Below, in pieces: positions 1-4,086 of a DNA stretch of 5,640 nt (its first letter is position 1; each line of letters begins with the position of its first letter). The notes beneath the pieces were generated by a model that worked only from the letters and a program-made list of their open reading frames with translations, had not been told where the DNA came from and ran no database searches. The translations under genes and the position numbers were made by a program. The DNA is from Limnoglobus sp043757025 (lineage in GTDB: Bacteria; Planctomycetota; Planctomycetia; Gemmatales; Gemmataceae), in assembly GCA_043757025.1 (NCBI GenBank), contig JAYVQG010000262.1, positions 1 to 5,640 of the forward strand, read 5' to 3'.

Positions 1-260
1 GGTCGGTCGATTTTGTGTCGTGGCCGGTCGATTTTGTGTCGCCACTTGCGCCGGTTGTCGAATCGACCCCTTTCGACGCAACCCTCGACAAGAGTTCGAG
101 ATGCGGAATACGGAACAGCGAAAGACGATCGAAAAGTGACGATTTTGGGTCGCGAAAGCCGAAAAAACACCCGAAAAAGCGGTTTTGGAGCGTCCGGAAT
201 TGCGACTTACGTCGATTTTGGGTATCGCGAAATGGCAACCTCAGTCCAAACCGTGCTCGA
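1..260. other. Non-coding left flank, no convincing gene
   Basis: No open frame here has a plausible start with a Shine-Dalgarno sequence or a recognisable product. The frames that cross this stretch begin at weak starts inside the tandem repeat and produce low-complexity, arginine-rich peptides. Apart from the repeats at 4-41 and the related CGATTTTGGGT strings there are several short A runs around 160-180. The stretch lies downstream of the DUF486 gene on the minus strand, and no hairpin followed by a T-tract is seen there. Confidence 0.6.
4..41. repeat. Two tandem copies of a 17-base motif at the window edge
   Basis: The motif CGGTCGATTTTGTGTCG occurs at 4-20 and, identically, at 25-41, a period of 21 bases. 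Degenerate relatives containing CGATTTTGGGT lie at about 140-150 and 212-222. The 8-base string GGTCGATT in each copy is matched by its reverse complement AATCGACC at 61-68. Closely spaced short repeats of this kind are known as transposase-binding sites at the ends of IS21-type elements. No transposase is visible here, so that reading is only a guess. The repeat itself is certain; its function is unknown. Confidence 0.6.
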
Positions 261-659
261 TTATTCGACCGGTGGAACCGTGGTGGTTGACATCGCGGCT
301 TCGTTCGCGGGTGGCGGTTTGCTGTCGCCACGGACGATGGCGACGGCGGCAATGACGAGCAACATCGCGACGCCTGTCCGCCAGGTGGGGGATTCGCCCA
401 GATAGAGCCACGCGAACGCGATGAACACGCCGAGTGTGATGACTTCTTGCAGGATCTTCAACTGCGTTGCGGTCAGCACATCGGAGCCGTAGCGGTTCGC
501 GGGCACTTGCAGAATGTACTCGGGTAACGCGATCAGCCAACTCACGAGAATGACCGTCAGAAGCGCTTTGTCTTTGTACTTCAGGTGGCCGTACCATGCC
601 ATCGTCATGAACACATTCGAGGCGATCAGCAAGCCGACGGTGATGAGGATCGTTCGCAT
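261..659 (-). CDS. DUF486 / DMT-family small membrane protein
   Basis: The product is 132 residues if translation starts at the ATG at 659. That start is preferred over the in-frame ATG at 680 because GGGAG stands 6 bases before it and because the family typically begins with this helix. Four membrane helices are apparent (about residues 3-23, 33-50, 68-88 and 93-110). The family signature is very clear: NVFMTMAWYGHLK (15-27), SWLIALPEYILQVPANR (40-56) and QLKILQEVITL (66-76). This matches DUF486 (PF04342), annotated as DMT-family and distantly related to small multidrug-resistance-like transporters. The biochemical role and substrate are unknown. A proline- and threonine-rich tail of roughly 20 residues follows the last helix and is longer than I expect for the family. 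The gene lies downstream of the parvulin gene on the same strand, with an 81-base gap that holds a strong hairpin, so co-transcription is possible but unproven. Confidence 0.92.
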   Translation of the reverse strand: MRTILITVGLLIASNVFMTMAWYGHLKYKDKALLTVILVSWLIALPEYILQVPANRYGSDVLTATQLKILQEVITLGVFIAFAWLYLGESPTWRTGVAMLLVIAAVAIVRGDSKPPPANEAAMSTTTVPPVE

Positions 660-665
660 AGAAAA

Positions 666-670
666 CTCCC
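666..670 (-). promoter_or_regulatory. Shine-Dalgarno site of the DUF486 gene
   Basis: Read on the minus strand, GGGAG is followed by six bases and then the ATG at 659. This spacing decides the start in favour of 659 over the in-frame ATG at 680, which would place the site inside the coding region. Confidence 0.6.
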
Positions 671-685
671 AGGTATGCAACTGGC

Positions 686-715
686 GAAGCCACGGATCGT
701 GCGATCCGTGGCTTC
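686..715. repeat. Perfect 14-bp intergenic palindrome (hairpin 1)
   Basis: The left arm GAAGCCACGGATCG (686-699) and right arm CGATCCGTGGCTTC (702-715) are exact reverse complements around a TG spacer. The palindrome sits between the stop of the parvulin gene (741) and the start of the DUF486 gene (659). No T-tract follows on either strand, so it is not a canonical intrinsic terminator. It could still act as an RNA-processing or attenuation structure. Its core CACGGA..TCCGTG and the flanking AAGC are shared with the palindromes near 3320 and 4055, which suggests a dispersed repeat family. Confidence 0.8.
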
Positions 716-740
716 GGTGATTTCGGTTTCTCTCGACACA

Positions 741-1805
741 CTACTTGATGACTGCGGCGACTCGCACGATGTCGATTTGCGCCTTCGGCTTCATCTGCGC
801 GACAACCGCCTCACGCAATCGAATGGCGTAGAGCGCTCGCACGTCTTCCTTCACATCGTCGAACTTCCGCGCGACGCCGGGCTTCTTCGCGGAACAGAGA
901 ATCAGGTGCATTCCGAATTCGGTGCTGACGACTTCGCTCATGCCGTTCGGGTTCAGGTCGAAGGCTGCCTTCGCGAACGGCTCGACCATCGCGCCGACGC
1001 GGGGGAAGAAGTTCAGGTCGCCACCGTTCGTTTTCGATGGGCAGGTCGAGTGCTTCTTCGCGAACTCGGCGAACGTCTCGTCGATCCGTTTGCCGCGGGC
1101 TTGCTCTTTCACGAGTGGATCGCCTGGGGTCGCGTCGGCGACTTTCTTCGCGTCGGCTTCGATCGTCGCCTTGATGTTTTCGAGCAGCTTTTTGGATTCT
1201 TCAATCTTCGCCGCATCGGCACCGGGCGTCAGCAAGATGTGCTTGGCGCGCACCGTCGAGCCATCGAACACGTTCGGGCTGGCATCGAAGAGCTGCTTGA
1301 GCGCGGCATCGGTGCCTTGTTGCTTCAGGAACTTGTCCCACTTCATTTGTGCGGACACTTCCGCGCGGAACTCGGATTCCGTCAGCATCATCGCTTCGAG
1401 TTCTTTCGCGTAATCTTTCATCGTTTTCGCGAGTTCGGCCTTCAACTCGGCGATCAGCTTTTCGACTTCCGCCGGTTCCGCACTGATTTTCAGCGCGGTC
1501 AGGTATTGATCGATCAGGAAGTTCTCGACGAGGTGGTTGAGAATCTCCTTGCGGGCCACTTCGCGTTCGGTGATGGGGAACTGCCGCAGTGCGCGATAAA
1601 CCGCGACTTCGGGAATTTCCTGGCCGTTGATTTTGGCGGCGACACCGACGGGGCGCTGCTCGGGCACGATGGGTGCGGTAGCCATCGGCGCGGGCACGGG
1701 AGTCGTTGCTGCGGGTAGCGTCGGCAACGGCGTTTGCGCGGATGCCTGTACGGCGAGCGTCGAACCGACGAGCAGTGCCGCAGCACGGCGAGTGATCGAA
1801 TTCAT
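741..1805 (-). CDS. Exported parvulin-type peptidyl-prolyl cis-trans isomerase (SurA/PrsA-like)
   Basis: The product is 354 residues and is predicted to isomerise prolyl bonds and to act as a folding factor for exported proteins. Residues 1-23 form a signal peptide: RR at 6-7, a hydrophobic core, and ASA before Q24 as a likely signal peptidase I site. A proline- and threonine-rich linker follows (about 25-52), then a SurA-N-like helical chaperone region (about 55-175, with KINGQEIPEVAVYRAL and NHLVENFLIDQYL). The parvulin (PpiC) domain spans about 184-304. Visible family residues are AKHILL with H189, the segment FAKKHSTCPS, GGDL (261-264), FF (266-267), MVEPFAKAAF (273-282) and FGMHLI with H300. 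A charged helical insertion of about 40-50 residues (roughly 195-243) separates the first strand from the rest of the domain, making it longer than a minimal parvulin domain. The start is supported by AAAGGAG seven bases upstream. Membership in the family is secure; the client proteins are unknown. Confidence 0.94.
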   Translation of the reverse strand: MNSITRRAAALLVGSTLAVQASAQTPLPTLPAATTPVPAPMATAPIVPEQRPVGVAAKINGQEIPEVAVYRALRQFPITEREVARKEILNHLVENFLIDQYLTALKISAEPAEVEKLIAELKAELAKTMKDYAKELEAMMLTESEFRAEVSAQMKWDKFLKQQGTDAALKQLFDASPNVFDGSTVRAKHILLTPGADAAKIEESKKLLENIKATIEADAKKVADATPGDPLVKEQARGKRIDETFAEFAKKHSTCPSKTNGGDLNFFPRVGAMVEPFAKAAFDLNPNGMSEVVSTEFGMHLILCSAKKPGVARKFDDVKEDVRALYAIRLREAVVAQMKPKAQIDIVRVAAVIK

Positions 1806-1812
1806 GGGAAAA

Positions 1813-1819
1813 CTCCTTT
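1813..1819 (-). promoter_or_regulatory. Strong Shine-Dalgarno site of the parvulin gene
   Basis: On the minus strand AAAGGAG is followed by seven bases and then the ATG at 1805. It closely matches the anti-Shine-Dalgarno sequence and contrasts with the nucleotidyltransferase and DUF6088 genes to the right, which have no such site. Confidence 0.75.
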
Positions 1820-1958
1820 ATTACGAATGCAAGCCGGGCCGTTCGGTCCGTCGTGAATCCCCCGCGTGACGGGGATACTGGCTCGGCTTTTTCATCGCGT
1901 TCGCGGACAGTAACGAGCGAGCGGAATCGCGTCGAGTCCAATTCGGCGAAAATTCGTG

Positions 1959-1964
1959 TAACAT
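1959..1964 (+). promoter_or_regulatory. Putative -10 element of nucleotidyltransferase copy 1
   Basis: TAACAT is followed by seven bases and then the ATG at 1972, which would place transcription initiation at or next to the start codon and give a leaderless mRNA. No Shine-Dalgarno sequence is visible. No good -35 hexamer lies 16-17 bases upstream (the sequence there reads TCCAAT or GTCCAA). The repeated segment starts at this hexamer, so copy 1 may have a weaker promoter than copy 2. Confidence 0.35.
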
Positions 1965-1971
1965 ATTCAGC

Positions 1972-2577
1972 ATGACAACCTGGACGGCGAAAACGGTCGG
2001 TATGAACGGCGACATCCTCGAACGAATGGAGCGAGCCGTGCTGAAGGTGCGCGAACGGTTGTTGCGATCGACGATGGCGTTGAACCGACTCGGCGTACCG
2101 TATGCGGTCGTGGGCGGGAATGCGGTCGCGTCGTGGGTGGCGACCGTCGATGAAGGGGCGGTCCGCACGACGCGCGACGTGGATTTGCTGGTGCGTCGCA
2201 GCGACTTACCCGCCATCACGGTGGCTTTCGAGCAAATCGGCTTCGTTTACGACAACATTTCCGGTATCGAGATGTTTCGCGATGGGATGGATGGCAAGCC
2301 GAGCGATGCGATTCACCTGTTGTTTGCAGGCGAGAAAATGCGACCCGACCACCTGCTGCCCGCCCCCGAGATTGAAACGGTCGACGACGCCGACCACTTC
2401 CGCGTCATCGCGCTCGAATCGCTGCTCAGCATGAAACTGATGTCGAATCGTCGCAAGGATCAGGTTCACATCCAGGACATGATCGGCGTAAAGCTCATCG
2501 ACGAATCGTGGCTGGCGAATCTTCCGCCGATATTAGCCGCGAGATTGCAAGAAATCCTCGACACGCCCGAATTGTAA
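1972..2577 (+). CDS. Nucleotidyltransferase-fold protein, AbiEii/MNT-like, copy 1
   Basis: The product is 201 residues. It carries the hallmarks of a minimal DNA polymerase beta-type nucleotidyltransferase: YAVVGGNAVASW (44-55, with the GG turn at 48-49) and TRDVDLLV (67-74, with candidate metal-binding D69 and D71). Further on, MKLMSNRRKDQVHIQDM (154-170) corresponds to the MKL..R.KD..hl.D. segment common in AbiEii-like and related toxin nucleotidyltransferases. Where a third carboxylate is often found the sequence reads AIHLLFAGEK (113-122), with a histidine; D112 is the nearest acid. Enzymes of this superfamily transfer nucleotides to RNA or protein, but the target here is unknown. The start has no Shine-Dalgarno site; the ATG at 2002 (residue 11) is an alternative. 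The 3' end faces the DUF6088 gene across 18 bases. Compared with copy 2 this protein differs at 14 positions, clustered at 72-83 and 161-168, and copy 2 looks closer to the family pattern there. Confidence 0.86.
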   Translation: MTTWTAKTVGMNGDILERMERAVLKVRERLLRSTMALNRLGVPYAVVGGNAVASWVATVDEGAVRTTRDVDLLVRRSDLPAITVAFEQIGFVYDNISGIEMFRDGMDGKPSDAIHLLFAGEKMRPDHLLPAPEIETVDDADHFRVIALESLLSMKLMSNRRKDQVHIQDMIGVKLIDESWLANLPPILAARLQEILDTPEL

Positions 2578-2595
2578 TCGCATGAGTCGAGAGTT

Positions 2596-3240
2596 TCATG
2601 CCTCGGCAAGCTCGCGAAAGATCGCGTGCATCCAGACCGGTGTGAGATTCAAGTCCTTGATGAGTTCCCGCCGCTTGCGAGCCGGTAGCGTTCGCTTCAG
2701 ATGCGCCCGTCGCTTCAGCGTCACTTGACCATTGCCCAACTCGCGCAGTGCCCCCATCAGCAGGCCGCTCAATCGCCCCGCCGTTGCCATGTTCTTTGCC
2801 GTCGTTCGGCGCAGCTGGATCGTCATCGTTCCGATGTTGACGGTCCGGGTCGGGCCATCGGTTAAGAACAGCAATTTCGCAGGCATTTTTTTGGTAAGGC
2901 CCAGCATGTTGGCCGCATATTCTCCTGCGGGCTGAACCTGGATACGACCTGCGGGTTGATGGCGTTTGCGGTCGCGGACGGTTAACGCCCTCACCACGTC
3001 CTCGGCGGATGGCATGATTAGCCCCCGCACCGGGTGGACTTTCGGGAAGTCGTACAAGCCACGGTCGAGGCGGCGTATCGTACCCTTCCGAGCCATCCGA
3101 TGGAGGGCTTGATCGACCGCCACGTTGCTACCAATCCCCAGGAATTCCGCCGGAACAAACACGGAACCACGGCCACGACCGCGAATGGTCACAAGTAACC
3201 GGGAATCAACGGATTGCGGCGATATTTTTCTGCCTCTCAT
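2596..3240 (-). CDS. AbiEi-like / DUF6088 winged-helix protein, putative antitoxin
   Basis: The product is 214 residues and basic. Residues about 15-66 look like a winged helix-turn-helix of the AbiEi type: GSVFVPAEFLGIG, then AVDQALHRMARKGTIRRLDR and GLYDFPK. The next part has the pattern seen in DUF6088 proteins: GLIMPSAEDVVRAL (73-86), AGEYAANMLGLTKKMPAKLL (105-124), LTDGPTRTVNIG (126-137) and a C-terminal helical part rich in K and R. In AbiE systems this type of protein is the DNA-binding antitoxin that represses the operon and counteracts the nucleotidyltransferase toxin. Here the gene is antisense to both neighbouring nucleotidyltransferase genes, so the pairing is an inference. There is no Shine-Dalgarno site before the ATG at 3240. 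A good promoter (TTGATT, 16 bases, TATTAT) ends six bases before it, which supports this start and a leaderless transcript. Family placement is made by eye; an orphan transcription regulator is the main alternative. Confidence 0.8.
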   Translation of the reverse strand: MRGRKISPQSVDSRLLVTIRGRGRGSVFVPAEFLGIGSNVAVDQALHRMARKGTIRRLDRGLYDFPKVHPVRGLIMPSAEDVVRALTVRDRKRHQPAGRIQVQPAGEYAANMLGLTKKMPAKLLFLTDGPTRTVNIGTMTIQLRRTTAKNMATAGRLSGLLMGALRELGNGQVTLKRRAHLKRTLPARKRRELIKDLNLTPVWMHAIFRELAEA

Positions 3241-3246
3241 GTAGGA

Positions 3247-3274
3247 ATAATAGCCCGTTTCCTTACAGAATCAA
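3247..3274 (-). promoter_or_regulatory. Putative sigma70-type promoter of the DUF6088 gene
   Basis: On the minus strand TTGATT (3269-3274) and TATTAT (3247-3252) are separated by 16 bases, a good match to the housekeeping consensus. Six bases lie between the -10 and the ATG at 3240, so the predicted transcript would begin at or next to the start codon. The divergent nucleotidyltransferase copy 2 promoter lies about 125 bases away across the palindrome at 3320-3341. Confidence 0.45.
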
Positions 3275-3311
3275 TGGCGATCTTGCACGATTCTCTCGTC
3301 GTCGATAGCCA

Positions 3312-3348
3312 ACCCAAAGCCCACGGACGAACGTCCGTGGGGAGTTCG
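3312..3348. repeat. Palindromic 37-bp repeat, copy A (hairpin 2)
   Basis: CCCACGGACG (3320-3329) and CGTCCGTGGG (3332-3341) form a perfect 10-bp inverted repeat around AA. With its flanks (ACCCAAAG on the left, AGTTCG on the right) the 37-base element matches 4047-4083 at 35 of 37 positions in the same orientation. It lies between two divergent genes, so terminator function is unlikely here. It could be a REP-like element or a protein-binding site for both promoters. Confidence 0.85.
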
Positions 3349-3397
3349 ACCGAAAGGAAACGTGATGATTCGCGCCGCACGAGTATCGACGAGAAAG

Positions 3398-3425
3398 TTG
3401 TTGCCGGATGAAAGTGAAGTAACAT
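3398..3425 (+). promoter_or_regulatory. Putative promoter of nucleotidyltransferase copy 2
   Basis: TTGTTG (3398-3403) and TAACAT (3420-3425) are spaced by 16 bases, and seven bases separate the -10 from the ATG at 3433. No Shine-Dalgarno site is present, which again fits a leaderless transcript. The -10 is shared with copy 1 but the -35 lies in sequence unique to copy 2. Confidence 0.4.
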
Positions 3426-4041
3426 ATTCATCATGACAACCTGGACGGCGAAAACGGTCGGTATGAACGGCGACATCCTCGACCGCATGGAGCGAGCCGT
3501 GTTGAAGGTGCGCGAACGGTTGTTGCGATCGACGATGGCGTTGAACCGACTCGGCGTACCATATGCAGTCGTGGGCGGGAATGCGGTCGCGTCGTGGGTG
3601 GCGACCGTCGATGAAGGCGCGGTCCGCACGACGCGCGACGTGGACATATTGATCCGTCGCAGCGACTTGCCCGAGATCGCGGTGGCTTTCGAGCAAATCG
3701 GCTTCGTTTACGATAACATTTCCGGTATCGAGATGTTTCGCGATGGGATCGATGGCAAGCCGAGCGATGCGATTCACTTGCTGTTTGCGGGCGAGAAAAT
3801 GCGGCCGGACCACTTACTGCCCGCCCCCGAAATTGAAACGGTCGACGACGCCGACCACTTCCGCGTGATCGCGCTTGAGTCGTTGCTCAGCATGAAACTG
3901 ATGTCGAATCGCGACAAGGATCGAACTCACCTGCGCGACATGATCGGCGTCAAGCTCATCGACGAATCGTGGCTGGCGAATCTTCCGCCGTTATTAGCCG
4001 CGCGATTGCAACAAATCCTCGACACGCCCGATTTGTAATCG
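3419..4041. repeat. Long direct repeat, copy 2 (nucleotidyltransferase unit)
   Basis: This is the partner of 1958-2580, with the same length, no gaps and about 92% identity in the coding part. The limits fall a few bases outside the open reading frame at both ends, so the duplicated unit is essentially one gene with its -10 element. Confidence 0.92.
3433..4038 (+). CDS. Nucleotidyltransferase-fold protein, AbiEii/MNT-like, copy 2
   Basis: The product is 201 residues and identical to copy 1 at 187 positions. The GG turn (48-49) and the TRDVD motif with D69 and D71 are intact, followed by ILIRRSDLPEIAVAF. The segment MKLMSNRDKDRTHLRDM (154-170) fits the R.KDR.HLRD pattern of related nucleotidyltransferases better than copy 1, so copy 2 may be the less diverged paralogue. 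Most of the 46 nucleotide differences are silent and the frame is intact, which argues that both copies have been under selection. The gene is divergent from the DUF6088 gene (192-base gap) and convergent with the large membrane-protein gene (48-base gap). It is bracketed by two direct copies of a 37-bp palindromic repeat, 84 bases before the start and 8 bases after the stop. Function and target are unknown; a toxin or RNA-modifying role is inferred from the fold and the neighbour. Confidence 0.87.
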   Translation: MTTWTAKTVGMNGDILDRMERAVLKVRERLLRSTMALNRLGVPYAVVGGNAVASWVATVDEGAVRTTRDVDILIRRSDLPEIAVAFEQIGFVYDNISGIEMFRDGIDGKPSDAIHLLFAGEKMRPDHLLPAPEIETVDDADHFRVIALESLLSMKLMSNRDKDRTHLRDMIGVKLIDESWLANLPPLLAARLQQILDTPDL

Positions 4042-4046
4042 ACCAT

Positions 4047-4083
4047 ACCCAAAGCCCACGGAAGAACGTCCGTGGGAAGTTCG
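4047..4083. repeat. Palindromic 37-bp repeat, copy B (hairpin 3)
   Basis: CCCACGGAAG (4055-4064) and CGTCCGTGGG (4067-4076) pair over ten positions with one mismatch. The element matches 3312-3348 at 35 of 37 positions; the mismatches are at 4063 and 4077. It lies between the convergent stops of nucleotidyltransferase copy 2 and the membrane-protein gene, where it could help to end transcription from either side, although neither strand shows a T-tract after the stem. Confidence 0.82.
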
Positions 4084-4086
4084 TAC

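Larger units (their letters stand above)
1958..2580. repeat. Long direct repeat, copy 1 (nucleotidyltransferase unit)
   Basis: This stretch aligns without gaps to 3419-4041. It begins at GTAACATATTCA, just before the coding region, and ends at TAATCG, just after the stop. Within the 606 coding bases I count 46 differences (about 92% identity). Similarity drops sharply outside these limits on both sides. The two copies are in direct orientation and offset by 1461 bases. Confidence 0.92.

Noticed and set aside
4..41. CRISPR array
   Set aside because: Only two repeat copies with a four-base gap between them; there are no spacers of CRISPR length and no cas genes.
686..715. Intrinsic terminator of the parvulin gene
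   Set aside because: The stem is strong but no T-tract follows on the minus strand, and related palindromes occur between divergent genes, so it was kept as a repeat only.
241..741. Minus-strand open frame of 166 codons overlapping the DUF486 gene
   Set aside because: It is in another frame, arginine- and histidine-rich, and the DUF486 frame has unmistakable family motifs.
585..1718. Plus-strand open frame of 377 codons antisense to the parvulin gene
   Set aside because: It is a shadow produced by the codon bias of the minus-strand gene. The peptide is rich in R, H and G without domain features, and the opposite strand has a clear signal peptide, parvulin motifs and a Shine-Dalgarno site.
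1857..1876. Inverted repeat ATCCCC / GGGGAT in the leader of the parvulin gene
   Set aside because: A six-pair stem in G+C-rich DNA is expected by chance and no riboswitch or operator pattern is recognisable.
1821..2219. Minus-strand open frame opposite nucleotidyltransferase copy 1, with a similar one at 3237-3647 opposite copy 2
   Set aside because: The similarity between the two frames follows from the duplicated sense gene. They have no recognisable domain and end in unrelated sequence, so they are shadows rather than a conserved antisense gene pair.
2580..2601. Short inverted repeat GCATGA / TCATGC in the convergent gap after copy 1
   Set aside because: Only six pairs with a ten-base loop and no T-tract; likely chance.
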